Source: Noviherbaspirillum massiliense JC206
GTDB taxonomy: Bacteria; Pseudomonadota; Gammaproteobacteria; Burkholderiales; Burkholderiaceae_D
Assembly: GCF_000312045.1 (NCBI RefSeq)
Contig: NZ_HE978634.1
Location: forward strand, 1,544,098 to 1,608,097
DNA length: 64,000 bases
Reading direction: 5' to 3'
Under the pieces are notes generated by a model that was not told the origin of the DNA, searched no databases, and was given only the letters and a program-made list of their open reading frames with translations. The stretch's first letter is position 1. The number at the start of each line of letters is the position of its first letter. Of this stretch, positions 1 to 9,154 are shown piece by piece. The position numbers and the translations under genes are program-made.

Positions 1-151
1 CTATGACGCGACCCTCGAGTTCTGTGAAAAATACGATGCGCCGGCATTCGATCCGGACTACGACACGCTCCCGCTGTCCTTTTTCGAGCCCATGCTGCGG
101 CGCGTGATGGCGCGTCCGAAAAACACGATCTACAAGGCCGTCAAGGAGTAG
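1..151 (+). CDS. C-terminal fragment of an unidentified protein
   Basis: An open frame enters from the left edge and ends at a TAG at 149-151, giving about 49 C-terminal residues. It is rich in Asp, Phe and Pro (FDPDYDTLPLSFFEPMLRRV) and ends in a basic tail. The rhythm of this tail recalls the C-terminal end of some HD-domain hydrolases, but no catalytic residue lies inside the window, so the function is left open. The gene runs in the same direction as the acyl-CoA synthetase 126 bases downstream. I see no terminator between them, so co-transcription is possible. Confidence 0.6.
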   Translation, partial: YDATLEFCEKYDAPAFDPDYDTLPLSFFEPMLRRVMARPKNTIYKAVKE

Positions 152-277
152 GAAAACGACAGAAGAAATCTGGTGCGGCGCACCATCGAAAATCGTTGAC
201 GACTCGGAACGCACATTCAAAAATCACCAGAAAAACACAACCGGTTTTGTAGTCGCAATACCAATCTAGGAGACAAG

Positions 278-1930
278 ATGTCACATTATCTGAAGAGCCC
301 GCTCATGGGCCAGATGATGAGCCAGCCCCTGCTCATCTCCACCATCATCAAGCACGCAGACCGCTACTTCGGCGCCAACGAAATCGTTTCGCGCCGCGTT
401 GAAGGCGACATCCACCGCTATACCTACCGGGACTGCCACAAGCGTGCGCGCCAGATGGCGAATGCGCTCGGGAAGCTGGGTGTGAAGATGGGCGACCGGG
501 TCGCCTCGCTCGCATGGAACGGCTACCGGCATCTCGAACTGTATTACGCGGTATCCGGCTCCGGCGCGGTGCTGCATACCGTCAATCCGCGTCTGCATCC
601 GGAACAGATCGCCTATATCGTCAACCATGCCGAAGACCAGTATCTGTTCTTCGACATGACTTTCCTGCCGCTGGTCGAGGCCTTCGCACCACTATGCAAA
701 ACCGTGAAGGGCTTCGTCGCGATGTGCGACCGCGAGCGCATGCCGAAGGAAAGCAAGGTCGCCAATCTCTTGTGCTATGAAGACCTGGTCGAAGGCAGTT
801 CGGAGGATTATGAATGGCCGGTGTTCGATGAAGATTCGGCGTCCAGCCTCTGCTACACCTCCGGCACGACCGGGAATCCGAAAGGTGCGCTGTATTCCCA
901 TCGTTCCACACTGTTGCATTCCTACGCGTCGGCGATGCCGGATGCGCTGAATGTTTCCTCACGCGATACCGTGCTGCCGGTAGTGCCGATGTTCCATGTG
1001 AATGCATGGGGCTTGCCCTACTCCGTGCCGCTTACCGGGGCGAAGCTGGTGTTCCCGGGGCCGGCGCTCGACGGCAAGTCCCTGTACGAAATATTTGAAC
1101 AGGAAAAGGTCACGTTCTCGGCCGGCGTGCCGACTGTATGGCTCGGGCTGCTCAATTATGTCGGCCAGAACAAGCTGAAATTTTCCAGCTTCAGACGCAC
1201 TGTGATCGGCGGCTCCGCCTGCCCGCCTGCGATGATGAAGACCTTGCGCGACCAGTACGGCATCGAAGTGGTGCATGCCTGGGGCATGACGGAAATGTCG
1301 CCACTGGGGACCACCTGTACCCTGCAGACGCGGCATATGTCTCTGCCCGGGGAACAGCAGCAGGCTATCCTGGAAAAGCAGGGACATACGATCTTCGGCG
1401 TGGACATGAAAATTGTCGACGACCATGGCAGGGAATTGCCGTGGGACGGCAAGACTTACGGCAATCTGCTGGTCAAGGGACCATGGGTGATCAGCAGCTA
1501 CTTCAAGGGCGAGGGCGGCGACGTGCTGCAGGATGGCTGGTTCCCGACCGGCGACGTGGCGACCATCGATCCGGATGGCTACATGCAGATCACCGACCGC
1601 AGCAAGGATGTGGTCAAGTCAGGCGGTGAATGGATCGGCACGATCGACCTCGAAAACATCGCAATGGCTCATCCTGCAGTGCAGATGGCTGCCTGCATCG
1701 GCGTTGCGCATCCGAAGTGGGATGAACGCCCGCTGCTGGTGGTGGTGAAGAAACCGGACGCCGAAGTGACGAAGGAAGAGCTGATCAGGTTCTACGACGG
1801 CAAGATTGCCAAGTGGTGGACGCCGGATGACGTGACCTTCGTCGATGCGCTGCCAATCGGCGCGACCGGAAAGATCCTGAAGAACCGGATCCGCGAACAG
1901 TTCAAGGATTACAAACTGCCGACGGCATAA
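278..1930 (+). CDS. Acyl-CoA synthetase (AMP-forming, fatty acid-CoA ligase family)
   Basis: This 550-residue enzyme should activate a medium- or long-chain carboxylic acid to its CoA thioester through an acyl-adenylate, using ATP and CoA. The AMP-binding P-loop YTSGTTGNPKG lies at about residues 193-203. Further on are the WGMTEMSP motif, the hinge TGDVATIDPDG, the DRSKDVVKSGGEWI segment and a C-terminal lid with PIGATGKILK, whose Lys is the usual adenylation lysine. The length is typical of the AlkK-like branch of the family. The ATG has a good ribosome site (AGGAGA, 7 bases upstream). It is not adjacent to a dehydrogenase, but the hydratase/dehydrogenase at 4251 and the operon at 30-36 kb could use its products. 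Chain-length preference cannot be read from the sequence. Confidence 0.92.
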   Translation: MSHYLKSPLMGQMMSQPLLISTIIKHADRYFGANEIVSRRVEGDIHRYTYRDCHKRARQMANALGKLGVKMGDRVASLAWNGYRHLELYYAVSGSGAVLHTVNPRLHPEQIAYIVNHAEDQYLFFDMTFLPLVEAFAPLCKTVKGFVAMCDRERMPKESKVANLLCYEDLVEGSSEDYEWPVFDEDSASSLCYTSGTTGNPKGALYSHRSTLLHSYASAMPDALNVSSRDTVLPVVPMFHVNAWGLPYSVPLTGAKLVFPGPALDGKSLYEIFEQEKVTFSAGVPTVWLGLLNYVGQNKLKFSSFRRTVIGGSACPPAMMKTLRDQYGIEVVHAWGMTEMSPLGTTCTLQTRHMSLPGEQQQAILEKQGHTIFGVDMKIVDDHGRELPWDGKTYGNLLVKGPWVISSYFKGEGGDVLQDGWFPTGDVATIDPDGYMQITDRSKDVVKSGGEWIGTIDLENIAMAHPAVQMAACIGVAHPKWDERPLLVVVKKPDAEVTKEELIRFYDGKIAKWWTPDDVTFVDALPIGATGKILKNRIREQFKDYKLPTA

Positions 1931-1957
1931 AGGGGCGCGTGTTCGACATGGTTTGAC

Positions 1958-3838
1958 TCATATTTCCACCTGAGTACCAAGTTCGATCACGCGATTCCTG
2001 GGGACGCGGAAGTAATCGGCTGCGTCCCGCGCGTTCCGGTACATCATTGCAAACAGGGCTTCGCGCCATAAGGCCATGCCTGCGCCGACAGTGGGGATGA
2101 CGGTCTGACGGGAAATGAAAAAGGACGTGTCCATCATCTCAAACTTCAGCCCCTGCGCCTCGCACTGTTCCAGTGCCTGAGGAATGTCGCGCTCATCCTT
2201 GAAGCCGTAATACACATTCACTTGGTAACACTGGTGTTCCAGCGGTTCCACCCTGATCCGCTCACTGACGGGTACGGTTGGGATGTCAACATTGCGCACG
2301 GTCAGAAAGACGATCCTTTCATGCAGGACCTTGTTGTGGGCCAGGTTGTGCAGCATGGCATGGGGTACGCCTTCGCCCGCGGGCCGGAAGAATATTGCCG
2401 TTCCCTGTACCCGGGGCGGCGGGGCGACGAACAGCGAGGAGAGGAAGGCGTCGATAGGGATTGCCTGCTTTTGCAGGTTGGTAAACACCATGCGGCGCCC
2501 GGTCTCCCAGGTCAGCATGACGACAAGAATGCATGTTCCGAGCAGCAGGGGGAACCAGCCTCCCTGGAGAATCTTGAGACCATTGGCCGAGAACAGGGTG
2601 ATGTCGATCAACAGGAAAAATCCGGTCGCCGCCCAGCATAGCAGCAGGTTGTAGCGCCAGCCGTAACGGATGACGAAAAATGTGAGGACGGTCGTGGCCA
2701 GCATCGTTCCGGTTACGGCAATGCCATAGGCTGCGCCCAGCCTGTCGGACGACTGGAAGTTGAGCACGGCGAGGATGACGGTTGTCAGCTGCATCCAGTT
2801 GACCAAGGGAATGTAGATCTGGCCCATCTCGCGCTCTGACGTGTAGATCACTCGCATGCGCGGCAGGACGCCCAGCGAAATCGCCTGATGGGTGATGGAA
2901 AAGGTGCCCGAAATGGTGGCCTGCGAAGCGATCACGGTGGCGAGCGTCGACAGGGCGACGAGGGGCAGCACGCTCCATGCTCCCAGTTGCTGGAAGAAAG
3001 GATTCGATATCGCCGCCGGCTCCGACAGCAGGAGCGCCCCCTGGCCGAGGTAATTCAAGGCAAGCGCCGGAAAGACCGCTGCGAACCATGCAATGCGTAT
3101 CGGTTCTTTGCCGAAGTGCCCCATGTCGGCATAAAGTGCTTCGGCGCCCGTAAAGGCAAGGACGACGGCGCCGAGTGCAACAAATGCCAGCCAGCCGTTG
3201 TGCAGGAGGAAGCGCAGGGCATGCACGGGATTGAGCGCTGCGAGAATGGCAGGTGCACGCACGATGTTTACGATTCCCATCACGGCCAGCACCACGAACC
3301 AGGCCAGCATGACCGGGCCAAACCATTTTCCGATTCCACTCGTGCCCGTGTGCTGGACCATGTACAGAGCAATCAGGACGGCGATGGTCAGCGGGATGAC
3401 ATACGGCTCGAGTGCGGGTGCGGCCACTTCGAGGCCTTCTATTGCGGACAGCACAGAGATGGAAGGGGTGATGACGCCGTCGCCATAGAACAGGGCGGCG
3501 CCACACAGGCCGACGATCAGGAGCGCATGGTGCAGCCGGGCTTTTTTGGAAACGGCCGAGAGGGCGAGGGCCATCAGTGCGATGATGCCACCTTCGCCCT
3601 GATTATTGGCACGCAGGACCAGTGTCACGTATTTCAGGGAGACGATGATCATCAATCCCCAGAAGATCAGGGAAACCACCCCCAGCAGGTTGGCCGGGTT
3701 CAGCGCGAGCCCATGTTCGGGGGAAAAGACGGTCTTCATCGTGTACAGCGGGCTGGTACCGATGTCGCCGTAGACAACGCCGATCGCGGCAATCGTCAGT
3801 GTCGCAATGCTGCTTCGGTGGATATCCGGACTTTCCAT
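1958..3838 (-). CDS. kup: Low-affinity potassium uptake protein Kup
   Basis: A K+ transporter of the KUP/HAK/KT family in the inner membrane, probably a K+/H+ symporter. The N-terminus carries the family signature AAIGVVYGDIGTSPLYTMK, followed by about twelve hydrophobic segments and a C-terminal cytoplasmic domain. The last residues (FRVPRNRVIELGTQVEI) are typical of Kup. The open frame extends 60 codons further upstream to 4018, but that stretch is rich in Arg and Gln and looks non-coding. I chose the ATG at 3838, 626 residues, which matches the usual family length. The ribosome site there is weak: a good AGGAG lies too far upstream and serves an out-of-frame ATG at 3858, so a GTG or TTG start slightly upstream remains possible. 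It converges on the acyl-CoA synthetase with 27 bases between the stops. Confidence 0.93.
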   Translation of the reverse strand: MESPDIHRSSIATLTIAAIGVVYGDIGTSPLYTMKTVFSPEHGLALNPANLLGVVSLIFWGLMIIVSLKYVTLVLRANNQGEGGIIALMALALSAVSKKARLHHALLIVGLCGAALFYGDGVITPSISVLSAIEGLEVAAPALEPYVIPLTIAVLIALYMVQHTGTSGIGKWFGPVMLAWFVVLAVMGIVNIVRAPAILAALNPVHALRFLLHNGWLAFVALGAVVLAFTGAEALYADMGHFGKEPIRIAWFAAVFPALALNYLGQGALLLSEPAAISNPFFQQLGAWSVLPLVALSTLATVIASQATISGTFSITHQAISLGVLPRMRVIYTSEREMGQIYIPLVNWMQLTTVILAVLNFQSSDRLGAAYGIAVTGTMLATTVLTFFVIRYGWRYNLLLCWAATGFFLLIDITLFSANGLKILQGGWFPLLLGTCILVVMLTWETGRRMVFTNLQKQAIPIDAFLSSLFVAPPPRVQGTAIFFRPAGEGVPHAMLHNLAHNKVLHERIVFLTVRNVDIPTVPVSERIRVEPLEHQCYQVNVYYGFKDERDIPQALEQCEAQGLKFEMMDTSFFISRQTVIPTVGAGMALWREALFAMMYRNARDAADYFRVPRNRVIELGTQVEI

Positions 3839-4250
3839 GCCGGTATGAGTACTCGCATGGCGCGAGCCGTCTCCTTCGTTTAGGACCACAGATCTTTGTT
3901 GATGACGTTTTGTCGTTGGGAATCGGACCGCTCCGCGCCGGCGAATTGGCGTGCGCTGGCTTCGGTGTATCGGTCCTGCGATTCTTATTTGGCAGCCATT
4001 TGCCTTTCTTGTTCCCACCGCTTAAGGGGGCTGGATTCGTGGATGCCGGGTGAGGCCGGGGAAGATTCCGTACAGAACATATGAGGGCATTTGAGAGTGC
4101 CTGCGTCGTCTGCTTTGAAGCTGAAAAGGCCTCCGGCTTTTTTGGAAAAAAATAATACGATCGTTCTTTTCTCGGGTATAGTTAAGCCTTTATTTAACAT
4201 CAGAACTGCTTCAGCAGACCAACGAGACCCCATCTAAAAAAGGAAGAGAT
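3839..4250. other. Divergent intergenic region between kup and the hydratase/dehydrogenase gene
   Basis: A stretch of 412 bases with no convincing gene. It holds the unused upstream extension of the kup frame. A small interrupted hairpin at about 4123-4141 (AAAAGGCC against CGGCTTTT, then T residues) resembles a weak terminator. An AT-rich segment at 4141-4200 carries a palindrome and a possible -10 box TATAGT (4177-4182) in front of the downstream gene. Both divergent promoters must lie here. Confidence 0.6.
4156..4165. promoter_or_regulatory. Candidate operator palindrome upstream of the FadB-like gene
   Basis: ACGATCGT (4157-4164) is a perfect 8-base palindrome inside TACGATCGTT, in an AT-rich context. 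It ends 12 bases upstream of a possible -10 box TATAGT, so it would cover the -35 region. The position suits a repressor of the TetR type such as those that control fatty-acid oxidation in proteobacteria. The regulator is not adjacent and the assignment is inference. Confidence 0.35.
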
Positions 4251-6329
4251 ATGACTGCCGAATACAAGGTCAACGGCGCCGTCGCCGTCATTACCCTCAA
4301 CAATCCGCCGGTGAACGGATTGGGCCATGCAACCCGCAGCGCGATCGTGGAAGGCATGAAGAAGGCCTTGAACGACAATGCAGTGAAAGCAATCGTGATC
4401 ACCGGCGCGGGCAAGGCCTTTTCCGGCGGTGCCGACATCAAGGAATTCAATTCGCCCAAGGCGCTGGCTGAACCGACCCTGCACACCGTCATCAATGTCG
4501 TCGAAAATTCTGACAAGCCGGTCGTGGCCGCGATCCACACCGTGTGCATGGGTGGCGGTCTCGAACTCGCACTTGGCTGCCACTATCGCGTCGCCGCACC
4601 TGGCGCGCAGATCGCCCTGCCGGAAGTCAAGCTCGGCATCCTGCCGGGCGCGGGGGGCACGCAGCGCCTGCCGCGCGTGCTCGGCCTGGAAATGGCACTG
4701 AACATGATTGTCTCCGGCAATCCGGTGCCATCCGAAAAGCTGGCGAAGACCGCGTTGTTCAACCAGATGGTCGAAGGCGACCTGCTCGAAGGCGCAATTG
4801 CCTTCGCCAACAAGATCGCCGATGCGCGTCCGCTGCCGAAAGTGCGCGATATCAAGATCGATTATCCGAACCATGAGGCTTTCCTGCAGTTCTCGCGCAA
4901 TACCGTCAAGGCAGTCGCCGGTCCGTTCCCGGCGCCCTTGAAGTGCGTCGATGCGGTCGGCGCTGCCGTCACCAAGAAATTCGACGACGGTATCCGTTTC
5001 GAGCGCGAACTGTTTACCGAACTGGTGCAGACCACCGAATCCAAGGCCCTGCGCCATGCCTTCTTTGGCGAGCGCGCCGCCAGCAAGGTGCCGGACGTTC
5101 CCGAAGATACGCCGACCCGGCCGATCAAGTCGGCAGCCGTGATCGGCGCGGGCACCATGGGTGGCGGCATCGCGATGAACTTCGCGAATGCCGGTATTCC
5201 GGTCACCATCCTGGAAATGAAACAGGAAGCGCTGGACAAGGGCCTGGCCACGATTCGCAAGAATTACGAAAACACGCTGAAGAAGGGCAAGCTGACTCAG
5301 GAAAAGTTCGAACAGCGCGTAGGTCTGATCAAGGGCACCCTGTCATACGAAGAGATCGGCCAGGCCGACATCGTGGTGGAAGCCGTGTTCGAAGACATTG
5401 GTGTCAAGGAACAGGTATTCAAGAAGCTTGACGAAGTAATGAAGCCTGGTGCGATCCTCGCTTCCAACACCTCGACCCTGGACGTGAACAAGATCGCGTC
5501 CTTCACCAAGCGCCCGCAGGATGTGATCGGTCTGCACTTCTTCAGCCCGGCCAACGTGATGAAGCTGCTGGAAATCGTGCGCGGCGCAAAAACTGGCAAG
5601 GATGTGCTCGCGACTTCGCTGCAACTGGCGAAGAAGATCAAGAAGACCGGTGTCGTCTCAGGCGTATGCGACGGCTTCATCGGCAACCGCATGATTGAGC
5701 AGTACAGCCGCCAGGCCGGCTTCCTGCTCGAAGAGGGCGCGTTGCCGGAGCAGGTGGACAAGGCGATCGAGAAGTTCGGCTTCGCGATGGGGCCGTTCCG
5801 CATGGGCGACCTGGCGGGCAACGACATCGGCTGGTACATCCGCAAGCGTCGCTATGTCGAGAAGCCGGAAATCACCTACTCGAAGACTGCAGACCTGCTG
5901 TGCGAAATGGGACGCTTCGGCCAGAAGACTTCGGCCGGCTGGTACGACTACAAACCGGGTGACCGCAAGCCTTATCCGTCTCAGGTCGTCAACGACATGA
6001 TCATCAAGCACTCGGCCGACCTCGGCATCCAGCGCCGTCAGATCAGTGACCAGGAAATCGTCGAGCGCCTCGTGTATTCGCTGGTCAACGAGGCGGCGAA
6101 GATCCTGGAAGAAGGCATCGCGATGCGCGCTTCCGATATCGACATGGTTTACCTGACCGGCTATGGCTTCCCGCTGTTCCGCGGCGGTCCGATGTTCTAT
6201 GCCGATACCGTCGGCTTGCCGAATGTGGTGATGGCAATGGAAAAATATGCCAAGGGGCGTCACGGCGACGCCTGGAAGCCGGCACCATTGCTGGCGAAGC
6301 TGGCCGCCGAAGGCAAGACCTTTAATTAA
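4251..6329 (+). CDS. Fused enoyl-CoA hydratase / 3-hydroxyacyl-CoA dehydrogenase
   Basis: A 692-residue bifunctional beta-oxidation enzyme. Residues 1 to about 200 form a crotonase domain with the oxyanion motifs AFSGGADIKEF and VCMGGGLELALG and a catalytic Glu near 124 in LPEVKLGILPGAGGTQRLPR. From about residue 293 comes the NAD-binding domain (VIGAGTMGGGIAMNFA), then LHFFSPANVMKLLEIVRG with the catalytic His, and the C-terminal 3HCDH domains. The length fits the FadB/FadJ-like monofunctional-chain group seen in Burkholderiales. The ATG has a good ribosome site (GGAAGAG). The gene stands alone, without a thiolase partner, between a candidate operator and a strong terminator. A second protein of the same type is encoded at 32339-34480. 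Confidence 0.93.
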   Translation: MTAEYKVNGAVAVITLNNPPVNGLGHATRSAIVEGMKKALNDNAVKAIVITGAGKAFSGGADIKEFNSPKALAEPTLHTVINVVENSDKPVVAAIHTVCMGGGLELALGCHYRVAAPGAQIALPEVKLGILPGAGGTQRLPRVLGLEMALNMIVSGNPVPSEKLAKTALFNQMVEGDLLEGAIAFANKIADARPLPKVRDIKIDYPNHEAFLQFSRNTVKAVAGPFPAPLKCVDAVGAAVTKKFDDGIRFERELFTELVQTTESKALRHAFFGERAASKVPDVPEDTPTRPIKSAAVIGAGTMGGGIAMNFANAGIPVTILEMKQEALDKGLATIRKNYENTLKKGKLTQEKFEQRVGLIKGTLSYEEIGQADIVVEAVFEDIGVKEQVFKKLDEVMKPGAILASNTSTLDVNKIASFTKRPQDVIGLHFFSPANVMKLLEIVRGAKTGKDVLATSLQLAKKIKKTGVVSGVCDGFIGNRMIEQYSRQAGFLLEEGALPEQVDKAIEKFGFAMGPFRMGDLAGNDIGWYIRKRRYVEKPEITYSKTADLLCEMGRFGQKTSAGWYDYKPGDRKPYPSQVVNDMIIKHSADLGIQRRQISDQEIVERLVYSLVNEAAKILEEGIAMRASDIDMVYLTGYGFPLFRGGPMFYADTVGLPNVVMAMEKYAKGRHGDAWKPAPLLAKLAAEGKTFN

Positions 6330-6396
6330 GGACGGAAGCCTGCCGGATCAGGCGCGCAGATCAAGCCGCCTGGAGGCAAATGCAGTAAAAGAAAAG

Positions 6397-6427
6397 CGGG
6401 AGGATTCGACATCCTTCCGTTTTTTTT
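6397..6427 (+). terminator. Rho-independent terminator after the FadB-like gene
   Basis: CGGGAGGAT (6397-6405) pairs with ATCCTTCCG (6411-6419) around a 5-base loop, with one G-U pair, and is followed by eight T residues. It sits 67 bases after the stop at 6329 and isolates this gene from the convergent AraC-type gene. Confidence 0.88.
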
Positions 6428-6484
6428 CTGCGCCGAACGTCCGTAGACCGCGGCGGCCTCGCTCTCCTTACGGCCGTTTTCTCC

Positions 6485-7576
6485 TTACGGCCTTTTACGA
6501 TATTTCCGGTACTCACCAGGCGCGACTCCGTTCCAGCGCTTGAAAGCCTGGATGAAGCTGGATACGTCGCTGAAGCCGAGGCGCTCGGCAATCTCGGCAT
6601 GCGTGAGCCTCTCCATCCGCAGCAACTCCTCGCACAAGGTGGCTCTCGCCTCGTCCAGCAATACACGATAGGACGCACCTTCCTCCTGCAGGCGCCGGCG
6701 CAGCGTGCGCGGCGTCATGTGCAGGCGAGCAGCGACCGACTCCAAATCGTTCGGCCCCGTTCCCGGCACCATCAGGCAGCGCCGTACTGCAGCCGCGACG
6801 CCGGAACGTTGTCGTCTGCGCTCGAGCAGGGCTTCGCACATTTCCTCGCAGATGGCCACTGTCAGGGGATTGGCCTGAGGGAGCGGTTGTTCGAGATACG
6901 CTTCCGCACAGACCAGGGCATTGCGTGCCGACTCATAATTCGGCTGCAGCCCGAACAAGGCCGCGCAAGGATCGTCCCGGCTGCCCGCTGCAGCAGTACC
7001 TTCGGGGGTGCGGAAGCGGAATTCCACTGCGTCAAGCGGCAACTGCCCGAGGATTTCCCTCATCAATGCGGCCGCGGCTGCCATGTCCCGCTCCACCAGA
7101 AAGCGGCGGACGGGATGTGCAAGCGCGGGCTCCTCGAACACCAGGCTGGCGAATTCTCCTTCTTCGTGTAGCGAAACGCGGGTGAATGCGAAGGTCAATG
7201 GCAGGAAGCGAAGTGCAGTGGCGATTGCGTCGCGTACGGTGGCGCTGCTGATCAGGGCATAGCCCCAGATACCGAAAGTGGTCGGGTGGTAACGCATTCC
7301 CACCCTGATCCCGAGCTGTTGAGCCGCCCCCATTACGCGCAGCAGATTGGCTACCACGCAAAGCTCCTGGTGCGCCGACACTTCGGCATGCGGGTCATCC
7401 AGTTGGTCGGGCGTCACGCCGCTTCCACTCAGCAAAGTGTCCAGCGTGCTCCCCGACTCGATGCCGAAGGCAGTCAATAGCCGTATGCCTGCCATGCTGC
7501 GGCGGTAGTCCCACGATGCGGGTGGACCTTCAACGCTTCCAGGCGATTTGGCCTGATTTTCAAGTTTTTTGTCCAC
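6485..7576 (-). CDS. AraC family transcriptional regulator (Arabinose_bd-type N-terminus)
   Basis: A 363-residue regulator. The N-terminal two thirds resemble the ligand-sensing domain found in OruR/ArgR-like AraC proteins (YHPTTFGIWGYALISSATVR, then EPALAHPVRRFLVERDM). The C-terminal part is a double helix-turn-helix domain (VAARLHMTPRTLRRRLQEEG, then LTHAEIAERLGFSDVSSFIQ, AFKRWNGVAPGEYRK). It starts with GTG at 7576, supported by GAGGAG 10 bases upstream. It is divergent from the monooxygenase-esterase pair and is the obvious candidate regulator of that pair. Regulators of this subgroup are often activators of a neighbouring catabolic operon. The effector is unknown. Confidence 0.9.
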   Translation of the reverse strand: MDKKLENQAKSPGSVEGPPASWDYRRSMAGIRLLTAFGIESGSTLDTLLSGSGVTPDQLDDPHAEVSAHQELCVVANLLRVMGAAQQLGIRVGMRYHPTTFGIWGYALISSATVRDAIATALRFLPLTFAFTRVSLHEEGEFASLVFEEPALAHPVRRFLVERDMAAAAALMREILGQLPLDAVEFRFRTPEGTAAAGSRDDPCAALFGLQPNYESARNALVCAEAYLEQPLPQANPLTVAICEEMCEALLERRRQRSGVAAAVRRCLMVPGTGPNDLESVAARLHMTPRTLRRRLQEEGASYRVLLDEARATLCEELLRMERLTHAEIAERLGFSDVSSFIQAFKRWNGVAPGEYRKYRKRP

Positions 7577-7606
7577 TTTTTCTATTCTCCTCGTCCCGCA
7601 GCCTGC

Positions 7607-7613
7607 CTATACT
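7607..7613 (+). promoter_or_regulatory. Possible -10 element for the monooxygenase operon
   Basis: CTATACT lies 50 bases upstream of the ATG at 7664. No good -35 box is seen 17 bases upstream, as expected for an activator-dependent promoter or one read by sigma38. If it is real, transcription starts near 7620, which rules out the in-frame TTG at 7619 as the start codon. Confidence 0.35.
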
Positions 7614-7663
7614 TTTTTTTGTCAGACATCCTATCAGAAGCATCTGGGTTAACAGAACATCTC

Positions 7664-9154
7664 ATGGAGACATCTTTCGAGCATTTGGCGGCCAGCTGCG
7701 CGGCGCCGCTGGAGGCAATCGTCATCGGCGCCGGATTCGGCGGCATCGGCTTGGCCATTGCGCTCAAGCGCGAGGGGATCCATGAGTTCCTGATCCTGGA
7801 AAAGGGCCGCGATGTGGGAGGCTGCTGGCGCGACAATGTCTACCCTGGCGCCGCATGCGACGTGCCGTCTCATCTCTACTCCTTCTCCTTCGAGCCCAAC
7901 TGGAACTGGTCGCGCAAGTATGCAACCCAGCCTGAAATTTTCGCCTACCTGAAGCAGGTTGCGCGCAAATACCGGCTCGAAGGCCTTCTTCGGCTGAACA
8001 CGGAAGTGGCCAGCGCAAGCTATGACGAGGCGGAACACGTGTGGCGCGTGGAACTGGCGAATGGCAGTGTCCTGCACGCGCGCATGGTGGTGACCGCCAC
8101 CGGCCAATTGAGCCGTCCCGCCTATCCCGGATTGCCCGGGCTGGAAAGCTTCGCCGGCAAGTCCTTTCATTCTGCGACCTGGGACCGCGAGTATTCGCTG
8201 AAAGGAAAGCGCGTTGCCGTCATCGGTACCGGCGCATCCGCCATTCAGTTCATTCCGGAAGTCGCGGTCGAAGTGCAGCACCTCAAGGTTTTTCAGCGGT
8301 CTCCTGCCTACGTCATTCCGCGCTCGGACCGCGCTTACCGCGACTGGGAAAAGGCCATGTTCCACCGGTTTCCGTTCACCATGAAAATGGTGCGCGCCGC
8401 AATATACCTGCGGAACGAATCCTTCGCGATCGGCTTTACCCGGTTCAGGCATCTGACCAGCTTGCTGGGCGGCATTCCTTTCAAGCGCCTGCTGGCGGTA
8501 CAGGTGCCCGACCCGGAATTACGCCGCAAGCTCACACCGGATTATCCCGTCGGGTGCAAGCGCATCCTGATATCAAATGATTACCTGAAGGCGCTGGCGC
8601 GGCCAAATGTTGAACTGGTCACCGAAGGGATAGAAAGGATCACTCCGACCGGCATTATCACGAAGGATGGCCGGCAGCATGAGGTGGATGCAATCATTTT
8701 CGGCACAGGCTTTGCCGCCACCGAGTTCCTCACGCCGATGAAGGTTTATGGCATGGGCGGTATCGAACTCAGCACTGCATGGAAGAACGGGGCCGAAGCC
8801 TATCTTGGCATCAGCATCCCGAGATTCCCCAACTTCTTCATGCTGTACGGCCCGAATACGAATCTCGGCCACAACTCCATCGTCTACATGCTGGAGAGCC
8901 AGATCCGGCATGTGATCGCCTGCCGGAAGAAGATGCGGGAGAGCGGGGCGCGCAGCATGCAGGTCAGGCAGGAAGCTTGCGCGGGCTACAACGCGCGGAT
9001 ACAGGCGCGCTTCAGGCATACGGTGTGGAATGGCTGCACCAGCTGGTATATCGACGCGTCCGGCCGCAATACCATCAACTGGCCCGGCTTCACCTTCAGG
9101 TATCGTGCCATGACGCGCGATCCCGACATGCAGCATTACGAGCTGACGCCATGA
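7664..9154 (+). CDS. Flavin-containing Baeyer-Villiger monooxygenase
   Basis: A 496-residue FAD and NADPH enzyme that should insert oxygen next to a ketone to give an ester or lactone. The FAD site GAGFGG is at residues 22-27. The Baeyer-Villiger fingerprint FAGKSFHSATW lies at about 163-173 (FxGxxxHxxxW), the NADPH site VIGTGAS at about 185-191, and the ATG-like motif FGTGFAA later. The length matches the CHMO/EtaA-like group. The frame is open from a TTG at 7619, but neither start has a strong ribosome site; the ATG at 7664 was chosen because of the promoter position. The stop overlaps the start of the esterase gene (ATGA), so the two products are probably made together. Substrate is unknown. 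Confidence 0.9.
   Translation: METSFEHLAASCAAPLEAIVIGAGFGGIGLAIALKREGIHEFLILEKGRDVGGCWRDNVYPGAACDVPSHLYSFSFEPNWNWSRKYATQPEIFAYLKQVARKYRLEGLLRLNTEVASASYDEAEHVWRVELANGSVLHARMVVTATGQLSRPAYPGLPGLESFAGKSFHSATWDREYSLKGKRVAVIGTGASAIQFIPEVAVEVQHLKVFQRSPAYVIPRSDRAYRDWEKAMFHRFPFTMKMVRAAIYLRNESFAIGFTRFRHLTSLLGGIPFKRLLAVQVPDPELRRKLTPDYPVGCKRILISNDYLKALARPNVELVTEGIERITPTGIITKDGRQHEVDAIIFGTGFAATEFLTPMKVYGMGGIELSTAWKNGAEAYLGISIPRFPNFFMLYGPNTNLGHNSIVYMLESQIRHVIACRKKMRESGARSMQVRQEACAGYNARIQARFRHTVWNGCTSWYIDASGRNTINWPGFTFRYRAMTRDPDMQHYELTP

Noticed and set aside
3839-4018. 60-codon N-terminal extension of Kup
   Set aside because: The stretch is Arg/Gln-rich and non-homologous, and would make the protein much longer than the family norm.
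7619-7663. TTG start for the monooxygenase, 15 codons upstream
   Set aside because: No ribosome site, and a probable -10 box lies immediately upstream, so transcripts would begin after it.
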